A DNA stretch of 64,000 bases from an uncultured Bacteroidales bacterium (GTDB lineage: Bacteria > Bacteroidota > Bacteroidia > Bacteroidales > UBA932), in assembly GCA_900545245.1 (NCBI GenBank), contig UQYV01000001.1, positions 110,402 to 174,401 of the forward strand, given 5' to 3'. A program made the translations under genes and the position numbers. The notes under the pieces are model-generated. The model saw only the letters and a list, made by a program, of their open reading frames with translations. It did not search any database and had not been told where the DNA came from. This document shows positions 25,868 through 34,804 of the stretch, piece after piece (the stretch's first letter is position 1; each line of letters opens with the position of its first letter).

Positions 25868-25870
25868 TCT

Positions 25871-25936
25871 TTTCCGGGTGGTGGAATATTCCCGGAAAGT
25901 AGTGGAATATTCCCATAACTGGTGGAGAATAATCCC
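25871..25936. repeat. Hairpin and three 20/21-bp direct repeats between EIIC and kduI
   Basis: TTTCCGGG (25871-25878) and CCCGGAAA (25891-25898) form an 8-bp inverted repeat. Overlapping it, GTGGAATATTCCC occurs at 25881 and 25902 and, degenerately, as GTGGAGAATAATCCC at 25922, giving spacings of 21 and 20 bp. This could be a terminator/attenuator, a set of regulator half-sites on one DNA face, or both. Confidence 0.5.
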
Positions 25937-25984
25937 GAAATAGGGGATGAATACGAATGAATATATAAATTTAAATATAAGGAT

Positions 25985-26926
25985 ATGAAAAAAATAATAC
26001 TCTCTATTCTTGCGTCGCTTTCGGTTATCGGCGCATTCGGACAGGTAAATTGTAAAATCCAGACGGCTTGCCATCCGGACGATGTAAAACATTATGATAC
26101 TGAACGTCTTCGCTCTTCGTTCATTATGGAGAAGGTGATGGCGGCGGATGAAATCAATCTTACATACACTCTCTACGACCGTCTCATCTACGGAGGAGCG
26201 ATGCCTGTGAACAAGACTCTCATTCTCGAGACTTTCGACGCTCTCAAGGCTGAGCATTTTCTCGACAGGAGGGAACTTGGGGTTATCAACATTGCGGGCG
26301 ACGGAGTGGTGACGGTGGATGGAAAAGAGTATCTGCTTAAGTACAAAGAGGCTCTTTATGTGGGCTGCGGCAAGAAGGAAGTGACTTTCAGAAGTGTGGA
26401 CCCGCAGAAACCGGCGAAATTCTACATCAATTCGGCCCCTGCCTACAAAGAGTATGTCACTCAGTTGATTACGACAGACAAAAAGGCTGACCCGAAAAAA
26501 TATGCCATCGCGATTTCAGACCGTTACGGCAAGATGGAAGACTCTAACGACCGCGTTGTGAACCAGCTCATCGTTTGGCCGGTGCTCAGCAGAGTGAAGG
26601 GAGGCGGAACCAACCAGCTCCAGATGGGACTCACGGAACTTGCTCCGGGCTCTGTCTGGAACACGATGCCGGCACACACCCACACCCGCCGTATGGAGGC
26701 TTATTTCTACTTCAATGTTGCCGAAGGCAATGCCATCTGCCACCTTATGGGCGAGCCTCAGGAAGAGAGGCTCATCTGGCTCCACAACGAGCAGGCGGTG
26801 ACTTCTCCGGAGTGGTCAATCCATGCAGCGGCGGGCACACGCAACTACTCTTTCATCTGGGGAATGGGCGGCGAGAATCTCAACTATGCCGACAAAGACG
26901 AAATCCCTTATCTTGATATGAGGTAG
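25985..26926 (+). CDS. kduI: 5-dehydro-4-deoxy-D-glucuronate isomerase with signal peptide
   Basis: 313 aa. From residue about 28 to the end the protein aligns by eye with Kdu[84 protein letters not shown] and [33 protein letters not shown]. All four zinc ligands are retained (two His in HTH, the Glu of RRME, the His of SIH). KduI isomerises 4-deoxy-5-hexosulose uronate, the open form of unsaturated uronate, to 3-deoxy-2,5-diketogluconate. E. coli KduI is a 278-aa cytosolic protein starting near the IQTACHPDD region. Here an extra [20 protein letters not shown], a classical signal peptide, precedes it, implying a periplasmic enzyme. In an operon with EIIC upstream and the HTCS gene 33 bp downstream. 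Confidence 0.9.
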   Translation: MKKIILSILASLSVIGAFGQVNCKIQTACHPDDVKHYDTERLRSSFIMEKVMAADEINLTYTLYDRLIYGGAMPVNKTLILETFDALKAEHFLDRRELGVINIAGDGVVTVDGKEYLLKYKEALYVGCGKKEVTFRSVDPQKPAKFYINSAPAYKEYVTQLITTDKKADPKKYAIAISDRYGKMEDSNDRVVNQLIVWPVLSRVKGGGTNQLQMGLTELAPGSVWNTMPAHTHTRRMEAYFYFNVAEGNAICHLMGEPQEERLIWLHNEQAVTSPEWSIHAAAGTRNYSFIWGMGGENLNYADKDEIPYLDMR

Positions 26927-26959
26927 AAGAAATTATCTCTGAACATCAAATTCAGAAAT

Positions 26960-29900
26960 ATGGCAACTCATTCTGACCACATAGACACTCCGCAGCGCGG
27001 GTTTATCCCCGTGTTGCGGAGTGTATTGTCTTGTGTAGCTCTTGTTCTTACAATCGGACTGACAACAGCGTTCAGAATGCCATATTTCAGCCATCTTTCC
27101 GTTGAGGACGGTCTGTCGCAGAGTACAGTCTTTTCCATCTGCCAGGACAGTACCGGATTTATGTGGTTCGGAACGATGGACGGACTCAGCCGCTACGATG
27201 GCTACGACTTCCTCGTGTGGCGTCATAGTCCATCGGACAGCACGTCCATATCTTCAGACATTGTCAGACACGTCTTTTCCGACAGCGATGGCAGGATTTG
27301 GCTTGGTACACCTGGCGGGCTGTCCCTTTATGACGCGGCGTCGGATTCATTCCGTAACTGGGCTGTCGGGGAGGTCGGCGGGATAGCTGCCGCCGATGGC
27401 GGAGACTTGTATATCGCTGCGGACGGCAAACTTTTGATTTTCAACCCGGAAACAGGAACATGGCGAAGCGGGGGGCTTGGTGGTGGAGTTTTTACGACAA
27501 CGCTGTGCCGGGACGGAAACTCGCTGTGGATAGCGACAGATGAGGCCGGTTTGTTCCGGCTCGACACTGTTGACGGTGAGATTCGGAAAGTGCCGGAGTT
27601 TACTTCCGTGAAACCGATTAATTCAATCTTCCCATACGGGGAGACTCTTTGGATTGCAACGGAGGGAGACGGATTGTGGCGTCTTGAACTTAACGGCAAA
27701 TATTGCGTGGCCGCAGACAGGTTTTCCCCGCGCGACGGGCTTCCTTCCAGTTTCGTCCGCTCGCTCGCAGCCGACGATTCGGGGCGTCTTTGGGTGGGGA
27801 CCTACGGAGGACTCGGCATTCTTGAAGACGGAAGTTTCACACCGGTGCTCAGTGACAGTTTTCGCGAAGGAGCCTTGTCACAGAATTCGGTGAGGAGCAT
27901 CTGTCGTGACAGCCAAGGCGGAATGTGGCTCGGAACCTATTTCGGCGGGCTGAACTATTGGCATCCGCTTCGCAACCATTTCAGCACCTTACACCGCCAG
28001 CAGTATCTTAACTCCTTGAACGATAATGTGGTGAGCTGTATGGCGGAAGATGCTGACGGGCGGGTTTGGATTGGAACAAACACCGGAGGGGTTAACCTTT
28101 GGGATAGTTCTAAGGGGACATTCCGTTATTGGCCTATGAAGTCTGGCGACGGCAATTCTCCCGAATCAAACGATGTCAAGGCTATTTGGGTGGACGATGC
28201 AGCCGGCAAGGTCTATGTGGGCGCGCATGCCGGTGGCCTCTCCTGCATCAGCATGGATTCCGGTGCAGTCAAGCGCTTTGACTCAGAAGCATCGTCAGCG
28301 GGGGAGCGTCTGCTGGATGTGTATTCCATCATTCCGAAACCTTCTTCATCGATGCTTTGGCTCGGCACTCTTGAAGGAGTAAGGCTCTTTGACCGACGAA
28401 CAGGGAAAATATCCGTCCCAGGCTTCTCCGGTTCTGCAAAGTCCTCAGCGATGAACTCTGCGCGTTCCATTTTGCTTGATTCTTACGGTCGTCTGTGGGC
28501 CGGCGGGGGCAATGGACTGGCGGTTTTTTCCGTCTCGGACGGATGTCTGTCGCTTTGCCGTGAAATCGAGGTTCCTTCAGGACTCTATGTCCACGCTTTT
28601 CTCGAAGTTCCGGGAAAGTCGGTCTGGGTCGGAACCCGTGAGGGACTTTGGGGCTATAGTTTTTCTACCGCAGAATGGAGTCACTACACCGTTGACGAAG
28701 GGCTTCCAAGCAACATAGTAGACGGAATTGAATCCGATGAGTATGGAATGATATGGATAAGCACAGATAGGGGAATCAGCCGTTTCAATCCATTCACCAC
28801 CTCGTTTCGCAACTTCACCGTTGAAGACGGACTTTCCGGTAACCAGTTCAATCCTTCATCGAGCCTTCGCCGAGACAGTAAAGAAATCCTTTTCGGCGGA
28901 ATTGACGGCATAACAGTCTTCAGCCCGGAACTCTTCTCCGATAATCCCTATTCTCCGCAGCCGGTGATTACCGGCTTCCGTCTCTCCGGAAAATATGCTT
29001 CTGAGAGCGTCCGCCTCAATGGGTCCGAGATAGTATTGTCATACGACAGAAACTCCTTCTCCATGTCCTTTTCTGTTCCAAACTATCTTTCCGGACATCA
29101 CGACACGTTTGCCTATATGCTTGAGGGATATGACGAAGACTGGACGGAGACCACTTCACAGAGGACAGCGTCATGGTCAAATCTTCCTCATGGTGAATAT
29201 CTCTTCCGGTTGAAATCTGCCAACAGCGACGGAAAATGGTGTGGTTCAGAGGCGACGCTGAGGATAATGGTCCGTCCGGTGTGGTATAGGACTGTGCCCG
29301 CTCTGATTGTTTTCGGATTTATGATCGCGCTCACATTTGTGGCGTTGTATCTTTTAATCTCCAGACGTAAGGACAGGCAGAAGAAAGAGGAACTGGACAT
29401 CCAGGAGCAGACTCATCGGGAGGAACTCCAGCAGATGAAGACGCGCTTTTTCATAAACATATCGCACGAGATGCGCACTCCTCTCATGTTGATTGTCAAT
29501 CCGCTTGAGGAAATGATCGCGCGGTGTAACGACCTATGGATGCGTCGCCAGTTGAAATATCTTGACCGCAACGCCAGGCGTCTGCTACATCTGGTGAACC
29601 AACTCATCGACTACAGACGTGCGGAACTTGGCGTTTTCCGGCTCAGTGTGCGTCCGGAGCCGGTGATGAAGATAATACGCGAGAATTGGTCTTACTACGA
29701 GGTTCTTGCGCAGAAGAAAAAGCTCAAGTATCGTCTGGAATCATCAATTGGGGACGCTGCGGCATTTGTGGATGCGCAATACCTTGAACTGATTCTCAAT
29801 AATCTGCTTTCAAATGCTTTCAAATACACGGATTCGGGCTCAGTCACGCTTTCGGCCGAACTCACTCCGGCAGAGCTTGTTCTGCAAGTATCAGACACGG

Positions 29901-30988
29901 GAGCCGGCATCCCGAAAGACAGGCAGAAGCAGATTTTCGAGCGCTTCTATCAGGTGGAGCGCGACAATATCGGCAGCGGCATAGGACTGTCGCTCGTCCA
30001 AAGGCTCGTGGAACTGCACCACGGCACGATTGAACTGGACAGTGAGCCTGGACGTGGCTCAACATTCACGATACATCTCCCTCAGACTCCGTCCGCCTAC
30101 TCCGCAGAAGAACTCGGAGGTGTGCAGGAAGTTCATTCGGCAAATGCGAAGGACCGGTATGTGCTGGATCCGGGGGATGCTGAAGGGGAAGATAATGAAG
30201 GCGGTCAGTCGCCTGTCCCAGAGGAAACCGGCGGTTCGCTGCTGATTGCCGAGGATAATGAGGATATAGCCGTCTATCTTCGCGATTCACTCTCGGACAG
30301 CTTTGAAATCCGCCTCGCAAGGGACGGAGAGCAGGCTCTCGCTGCAGTGGGCGAGTCGCTTCCTGACATTGTGATTACCGATCTGAACATGCCGGTGATG
30401 GACGGCCTCAAGTTGTGCATGAGGCTCAAGCAGAATGTCGAAACATCGGACATTCCTGTAATTATGATTTCCTCAAGCACTGACTCCAAGGACCAGCTTG
30501 CCGCTTTCAGGGCCGGTGCCGATGATTTTATGTCGAAGCCTTTCCAGCTTTCCATCCTTCAGGCCAAGATACGCAATATGCTGCGGACACGGGCAAGGGT
30601 GATGGATAAGGTCGCGAAGTCCTCTGAACTGGAATCCGGCAGGGTCGGGCTTTCGGCCTACGATGAGGAGTTGCTAACTAAGGCAGCCTCGATAGTCGAG
30701 AAGAACATGGACAACGCAGATTTCTCGACAGAGGATTTTGCAGCGGAGATGGGTATGTCCCGCTCCAATCTCCATCTTAAGCTCAAGGCGCTCACAGGTG
30801 AGTCGGCCCTCGATTTTATCCGTCGCATACGATTCAAGGAGGCCTGCCGGCTGCTCAAGGACGGCCGTTATTCGATTTCTGTCATCAGCGATTTGGTGGG
30901 CTTCAATAGTCCGTCTTACTTTGCTACTTGTTTTAAACGGTATATGGGCTGTCTCCCTACCGAATGGGGGAGGAAAGGGGGAAAATAG
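26960..30988 (+). CDS. Hybrid two-component system regulator (HTCS)
   Basis: 1342 aa single-protein signalling system spanning the inner membrane. Order: an N-terminal hydrophobic segment (about 17-37), then about 14 two-component propeller repeats forming a periplasmic sensor (LSVEDGLSQSTVFSICQDSTGFMWFGTMDGLSRYDGYDF and many WIGT/WVGT blades). A Y_Y_Y domain (about 700-770) and a membrane helix (about 781-802) follow. Then HisKA with His836 in NISHEMRTPL, HATPase_c (NLLSNAFKYTDSG, DTGAGI, GSGIGLSLV), a receiver with Asp1141 in VITDLNMPVMDG and SKPF lysine, and AraC HTH (about 1240-1340). HTCS proteins bind oligosaccharides in the periplasm and activate the adjacent PUL. Here it lies beside the SusC/D and lyase genes and 33 bp after kduI. 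Confidence 0.95.
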   Translation: MATHSDHIDTPQRGFIPVLRSVLSCVALVLTIGLTTAFRMPYFSHLSVEDGLSQSTVFSICQDSTGFMWFGTMDGLSRYDGYDFLVWRHSPSDSTSISSDIVRHVFSDSDGRIWLGTPGGLSLYDAASDSFRNWAVGEVGGIAAADGGDLYIAADGKLLIFNPETGTWRSGGLGGGVFTTTLCRDGNSLWIATDEAGLFRLDTVDGEIRKVPEFTSVKPINSIFPYGETLWIATEGDGLWRLELNGKYCVAADRFSPRDGLPSSFVRSLAADDSGRLWVGTYGGLGILEDGSFTPVLSDSFREGALSQNSVRSICRDSQGGMWLGTYFGGLNYWHPLRNHFSTLHRQQYLNSLNDNVVSCMAEDADGRVWIGTNTGGVNLWDSSKGTFRYWPMKSGDGNSPESNDVKAIWVDDAAGKVYVGAHAGGLSCISMDSGAVKRFDSEASSAGERLLDVYSIIPKPSSSMLWLGTLEGVRLFDRRTGKISVPGFSGSAKSSAMNSARSILLDSYGRLWAGGGNGLAVFSVSDGCLSLCREIEVPSGLYVHAFLEVPGKSVWVGTREGLWGYSFSTAEWSHYTVDEGLPSNIVDGIESDEYGMIWISTDRGISRFNPFTTSFRNFTVEDGLSGNQFNPSSSLRRDSKEILFGGIDGITVFSPELFSDNPYSPQPVITGFRLSGKYASESVRLNGSEIVLSYDRNSFSMSFSVPNYLSGHHDTFAYMLEGYDEDWTETTSQRTASWSNLPHGEYLFRLKSANSDGKWCGSEATLRIMVRPVWYRTVPALIVFGFMIALTFVALYLLISRRKDRQKKEELDIQEQTHREELQQMKTRFFINISHEMRTPLMLIVNPLEEMIARCNDLWMRRQLKYLDRNARRLLHLVNQLIDYRRAELGVFRLSVRPEPVMKIIRENWSYYEVLAQKKKLKYRLESSIGDAAAFVDAQYLELILNNLLSNAFKYTDSGSVTLSAELTPAELVLQVSDTGAGIPKDRQKQIFERFYQVERDNIGSGIGLSLVQRLVELHHGTIELDSEPGRGSTFTIHLPQTPSAYSAEELGGVQEVHSANAKDRYVLDPGDAEGEDNEGGQSPVPEETGGSLLIAEDNEDIAVYLRDSLSDSFEIRLARDGEQALAAVGESLPDIVITDLNMPVMDGLKLCMRLKQNVETSDIPVIMISSSTDSKDQLAAFRAGADDFMSKPFQLSILQAKIRNMLRTRARVMDKVAKSSELESGRVGLSAYDEELLTKAASIVEKNMDNADFSTEDFAAEMGMSRSNLHLKLKALTGESALDFIRRIRFKEACRLLKDGRYSISVISDLVGFNSPSYFATCFKRYMGCLPTEWGRKGGK

Positions 30989-31025
30989 GGGCGGATTGCT
31001 GCGTTGCGCGGTTTGATGAAATCCT
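30986..31025 (+). repeat. Stop-codon-anchored repeat, partial copy after HTCS
   Basis: GGGGCGGATTGCTGCGTTGC followed by GCGGTTTGATGAAATCCTC begins right at the HTCS stop codon. It matches the 5' half of the full elements at 32957-33082 and 49311-49435. The inner hairpin and distal arm are missing or diverged. Confidence 0.6.
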
Positions 31026-31161
31026 CCGATAGACGCAAACTTTACTGATGAAATGCCACAAATATTCGTAATTGATTTTGTAATTATTTAAATATTAGTA
31101 AGAGTGTGCCGGATTGAGGACTGGGTGGTTGTGTGAAATTGAGGTCGGTTGTATGAAATTG

Positions 31162-31197
31162 ACAATCCCCGCCACGATGTTTTCGGGTGGGGATTGT
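31162..31197. terminator. Hairpin terminator between HTCS and the fimbrillin-like gene
   Basis: ACAATCCCC pairs with GGGGATTGT, extended by GCCAC/GGGTGG, around an apical loop near 31176-31184. It lies between convergent genes. A short direct repeat (GGTTGTATGAAATTGA type, twice) precedes it. Confidence 0.6.
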
Positions 31198-31219
31198 TGT
31201 GTATTGCTTTTGTGGAGCT

Positions 31220-32737
31220 TTATTCGTTGAAGAATAGGGTTGCTGCGGAGATGGCTGCTTCTTTGTCTTTGAAATTGAATGTAAGATCACTTGCGGAGTA
31301 TGCGTTAGGAATTACGATTTCGCTATAGCCTCCGTTCTTGCTGAACTCACCATATCTCATAGATATGGTCCCGATTTCATTGTCGCCACTTTTGACAACA
31401 ATTGTAGCAGTGTTCTTATTCGTTTGTGCTCTTGGGTGTCCGTAGAAGCGAACTTTTGTCAGAGTTTTACCTTCGATTGCGGTGTATGTCAAAACTGAAC
31501 CACTTGAAATTCTGAGAGCATTGTTATATTTTGAATTTTCAACATCTTTGAGTAAGCCACATTGGGTATGAGTCCAAGGCGTATTACCAAAATTGCTGCC
31601 TTTCAACGTTGGTAGCTTGTTGATTTTGTCCAGATTGAAATTATAATAATCACTTTGCTCAACACTATAAACACTATATTCTGTTCCGGAAATGTCAAAT
31701 GTAAGCTTGTTTATTGTACCATCTTTAATCTCAAGTCCTTGGCTGCTGACAGTCCTGGTGATAGTTTTGGTGGCAGTCGTCACTGAAACTGTGAGATCTC
31801 CGGCCGGCAGTTTGGTCGGATTGACGATGAACCAGGTGGTGTAGGAGTCACCGTCTTTTGCAATAGGTTTTTGGTAGATTGTTGAAACTCCATTGCCGAC
31901 AGTTTCGCCACCAATCGAACTCACTTTTGCCTGTTCATATATGTCATCGTGGTTGAAATATGCGATACCTGTGAGTGTTTGTTTTTGAGTCGCTACTGCA
32001 TTTGATTTTAGTGTAACCGTATAGACCGGAGACCCTTCAAGAATATTCTGAGAGTCTGTGATGGTTAACTTCAATGGTGCAAAAACCCGTTTGAAGTGGA
32101 TATTAGTCAATTCAGTGGTTATACCAACGCCATATTTAGCCTGTCCCATATGACAATCCATTGTAGGATCAAAAGAGAGAGGAGTCTTCTCGCAACCATT
32201 GAATTTGTTCAAAACCTCGGGACTTTGTACGGAACAGAGTCGGAATGAATGTCCTGTATAATAACCCATAACACCATTAATTCTGCTGCCACCAGCCAAT
32301 TGATTCATACTGTTGTGAGGTATGATAAAGAAATAGTTGTAACTTTCAGCTCCCTCAATTGGGTCGTGTGTAATCGTCCAAACGCCTTCATCCGTGGCTT
32401 CTGCTCCTTTTAGATTGTTTCCGACTTGTGGAGAAAATAGCGGAGTCGTAGATACTGGAACTCCATTTATTTCTCCATCTTTAGCCGGCATTTTCAATCC
32501 TTCTTTGTGTTTCCAATAATACACCGTCATATTCTCCAACTTGTTGAGATGCACGCCGACACCTTCTTCGTAGAACGATTTAGTCTCGGCATCGCCTGTC
32601 CAAGGAGTGTCGGCAATGGTGATGGTCTTCTGAATCAAGTTCTCCGGCTCTGTCGGGGAGTTGATATTTTCCTTCTGGCAGGAAACGAGGGCAGCGCTTA
32701 TAAGGAGCGCAAAAGGTATAATTCTTTCAGTTTTCAT
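31220..32737 (-). CDS. Fimbrillin-like surface lipoprotein with possible C-terminal carbohydrate-binding region
   Basis: 505 aa. Lipoprotein signal with Cys20 (LLISAALVSCQKEN). Residues about 40-350 have the fimbrillin/Mfa pattern: TKSFYEEGVGVHLNKLENMTVYYWKHKEG, HFKRVFAPLKLTI and YTTWFIVNPTKLPAGDLTVSVTT. A C-terminal beta-sandwich-like region follows (about 385-505; ALRISSGSVLTYTAIEGKTLTKVRFYGHP...SEIVIPNAYSASDLTFNFKDKEAAISAATLFFNE), whose pattern suggests a carbohydrate-binding jelly roll. It follows the susD-like gene on the same strand, separated by the 3' repeat element and a broken small ORF, so it may be an accessory PUL surface protein. That role is inferred from position only. Base composition is distinctly richer in A/T than susC/susD. 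Confidence 0.65.
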   Translation of the reverse strand: MKTERIIPFALLISAALVSCQKENINSPTEPENLIQKTITIADTPWTGDAETKSFYEEGVGVHLNKLENMTVYYWKHKEGLKMPAKDGEINGVPVSTTPLFSPQVGNNLKGAEATDEGVWTITHDPIEGAESYNYFFIIPHNSMNQLAGGSRINGVMGYYTGHSFRLCSVQSPEVLNKFNGCEKTPLSFDPTMDCHMGQAKYGVGITTELTNIHFKRVFAPLKLTITDSQNILEGSPVYTVTLKSNAVATQKQTLTGIAYFNHDDIYEQAKVSSIGGETVGNGVSTIYQKPIAKDGDSYTTWFIVNPTKLPAGDLTVSVTTATKTITRTVSSQGLEIKDGTINKLTFDISGTEYSVYSVEQSDYYNFNLDKINKLPTLKGSNFGNTPWTHTQCGLLKDVENSKYNNALRISSGSVLTYTAIEGKTLTKVRFYGHPRAQTNKNTATIVVKSGDNEIGTISMRYGEFSKNGGYSEIVIPNAYSASDLTFNFKDKEAAISAATLFFNE

Positions 32738-32750
32738 AGTTTTGTCCTCC

Positions 32751-32895
32751 TTAAAATGAACCTAAATCATTGGTGTTGTCAAAAACGATTTTCCCGTCTC
32801 TGTTCCACGGATCACCTGATTGTGCGAAGCCCTGTTCTGTGTTAAGGGCAATCATATCCACCTTGGGGGGGGGCATAAAATTTTTTGGTTTCCAT
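32751..32895 (-). pseudogene. Small ORF interrupted by a 9-G tract (possibly phase-variable)
   Basis: On the minus strand ATG at 32895 begins METKKFYAPP, then a run of nine C (nine G on the plus strand, 32865-32873) shifts the frame and translation stops after 17 residues. Removing one base restores a 47-aa ORF through KVDMIALNTEQGFAQSGDPW to LGSF and TAA at 32751. The restored peptide shares the (F/Y)xAPxV...ExGFAxS pattern of the 51-aa ORF at 17770, and both precede surface lipoprotein genes. The tract may be slippage-prone, a fixed mutation, or a sequencing error. Confidence 0.55.
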
Positions 32896-32956
32896 AATAG
32901 TTATTCTTTTAGTAGTGTTTTAATCATTCAAATCAGTCTTTCTCAGACTGCTGAGA

Positions 32957-33082
32957 GGGCGGGGATGAAGAAACGGATGGGATGCAAGGCGGATGGTGAA
33001 GATGAATACCGCAGCAACCTGTCGGTTGTGAGGATTTCATCAAACCATCTAACGCAGCAGACCGCCGTTTCTTCGCCCCGCC
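32957..33082 (-). repeat. Stop-codon-anchored structured element, full copy after susD
   Basis: Read on the minus strand it starts 1 bp after the susD stop. Outer stem: GGCGGGGCGAAGAAACGG with CCGTTTCTTC-AT-CCCCGCC (a C opposite AT bulge). Conserved core GGCGGTCTGCTGCGTT; inner stems GATGGT/ACCATC and GATGAA/TTCATC; apical CAACC-loop-GGTTG; 3' core GCCTTGCATCCCATCC. The other full copy at 49311-49435 keeps every stem with different bases. Confidence 0.75.
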
Positions 33083-33083
33083 T

Positions 33084-34784
33084 CTATCTCCAGCCTTCGT
33101 TCTGCTCACACTGCTTCATCATATCCAAGTCGCGCTGAGGGATTGGCAGCACCTCGTGGCGGCCCTTCACCGTGTAGTCGGCGATGATGTAGAGCGACGG
33201 CATCTGCTCGTGCCACTCGGAGCACTTTGCTGCAGTCTCGCGGATGGTTTCGTAGTAGATGCCCCAGCGGACAAGGTCTTGTCTGCGATGCCCCTCGAAG
33301 GCGAGTTCGTGGGCGCGTTCGTCACGGACGGCCTGCTGGAACTGCTCATAACTCAATCCTGTGGCGAGGTCTGCCGTTGCTGATGCTGTGCCCGTAGGGA
33401 GGCCGTAACCACGACGACGCACTATGTTGATTGCCGCGTAGGCGTCTGTGGACGGAGCCTTGTGCCACTCGTTGAGGGCCTCGGCATAGAGAAGGAGCAC
33501 ATCTGAGTAGCGCAGGAGATACCAGTTCACATTGGAATAGTTGGCGTCCTTGAGCTGTTCCTTTACATATTTTGCCAAATCCCATTTCGCAGGGGTGAGA
33601 CTGTTGTTGAACGGCTTTCTCCAATCCGGTTCGGCATCGTCGGCGATGGCGAACTCGAGAGTGAGGTCCTGCTTTGTGGATGAACCTGTCGGAGTGTAGG
33701 TGCCAAGAGCCGTCTTTCCGTTTGCAGTGTATTTGTAGTCGGCAAAAGACAATGCCCAACGCTTGTCCTCAGGGTCGCTCTTTTTCCACTGATATGCGAA
33801 GGTCGGGAGTGCTTTCCAGTTGGCTGCGATGCGGATATAATCTCCGGCTCCGTCTGTTGCTGTGACACCGTTCCATTTTCCGATTCGTCCTATAGGGTCG
33901 TTGCCGCTGATGGTCGGAGTGTAGAATGAAACCTCAAAAAGGCTTTCTGACGGGTCCCAGACATTGTTGCAGGTGTTTTTCCAAAGCTGCTCATAATCGT
34001 CGAGAAGCTTGTGTTTGCCGGACTCCACAACAATCTTTGCAGTGTTGGCAGCCAGTTGCCATTTGCTTTCATCGTGCACAGGGTAGCCTGCCCAAGTCGC
34101 ATAGACTTTCGCCAGAAGCCCGAGTGCAGTGCCTTTGGAAACTCTGTATTGTGAGTCTGTCCTGTAGACATCGTCCACGGCCCAAGGAAGAACTTCCGCA
34201 GCATATTTGAGGTCCTGCTCGATGAATTCGTAGATTTTCTCCGGTCCCACCTGGGTAAACTGCGACGGGTGAATGTTGGACTGCGCCGTGTTCTCCATCA
34301 ACACCGGGTTGCCAAACCATCTCACGAGCTCGAAATAGTAGAATGCGCGGAGCGTGCGTGCCTCTGCCATATAGATGGCCGCGAGGGTTTTCTGGCTGTC
34401 TTCCCAAGTTTCAACTTTACGGGAGAGGCGTTCGATGAAGTCATTGGCATCGTAAACAGCGTTGTAGAGTGCCTTCCAGCTGTTCTCCACATAGCTGTTG
34501 GAGGTGGAGAATGTGTTGCAAGGCAAGTCTCTCCAAGAATTCGGGGTGCTTCCCTCCACCTTCGCCTCATCTGTTCCGAGGGTGAAATAGAGTGAGAGGT
34601 TCATTCCATACATCGCGTTTTCCTGGAGATTCCTGTAGACTCCGAGGAGCACGTTCTGAGCCTCTTTTGGAGAATTCATATATTCGTCCTTTTCGATTTC
34701 CGTGAAACTCTTCTCGTCGAGGGAGCAGGAAACTGAGCAGAGGATTGCGGCAAGAGCCGCCATATATTTAATTGTCTTTTTCAT
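33084..34784 (-). CDS. SusD/RagB-family surface glycan-binding lipoprotein
   Basis: 566 aa from the start giving a lipobox (ALAAILCSVSCSLDE, Cys20). A typical SusD body follows: NAVYDANDFIERL, EARTLRAFYYFELVRWFGN, VSKGTALGLLAKVYATWAG, the NWYLLRYSDVLLLYAEALNEWHKAP motif near the C-terminus and the final RDERAHELAFEGHRRQDLVRW...EVLPIPQRDLDMMKQCEQNEGW. SusD proteins form the lid of the SusC channel and deliver oligosaccharides. The upstream frame overlaps susC by 1 bp, but the lipobox start lies 20 bp after the susC stop. The gene belongs to the minus-strand unit PL12-SGBP-susC-susD, so the ligand is expected to be heparin/heparan sulfate. The full-length structured repeat begins at its stop codon. 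Confidence 0.95.
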   Translation of the reverse strand: MKKTIKYMAALAAILCSVSCSLDEKSFTEIEKDEYMNSPKEAQNVLLGVYRNLQENAMYGMNLSLYFTLGTDEAKVEGSTPNSWRDLPCNTFSTSNSYVENSWKALYNAVYDANDFIERLSRKVETWEDSQKTLAAIYMAEARTLRAFYYFELVRWFGNPVLMENTAQSNIHPSQFTQVGPEKIYEFIEQDLKYAAEVLPWAVDDVYRTDSQYRVSKGTALGLLAKVYATWAGYPVHDESKWQLAANTAKIVVESGKHKLLDDYEQLWKNTCNNVWDPSESLFEVSFYTPTISGNDPIGRIGKWNGVTATDGAGDYIRIAANWKALPTFAYQWKKSDPEDKRWALSFADYKYTANGKTALGTYTPTGSSTKQDLTLEFAIADDAEPDWRKPFNNSLTPAKWDLAKYVKEQLKDANYSNVNWYLLRYSDVLLLYAEALNEWHKAPSTDAYAAINIVRRRGYGLPTGTASATADLATGLSYEQFQQAVRDERAHELAFEGHRRQDLVRWGIYYETIRETAAKCSEWHEQMPSLYIIADYTVKGRHEVLPIPQRDLDMMKQCEQNEGWR

Positions 34785-34804
34785 AATCATTGTCTCCGAA
34801 ATCA

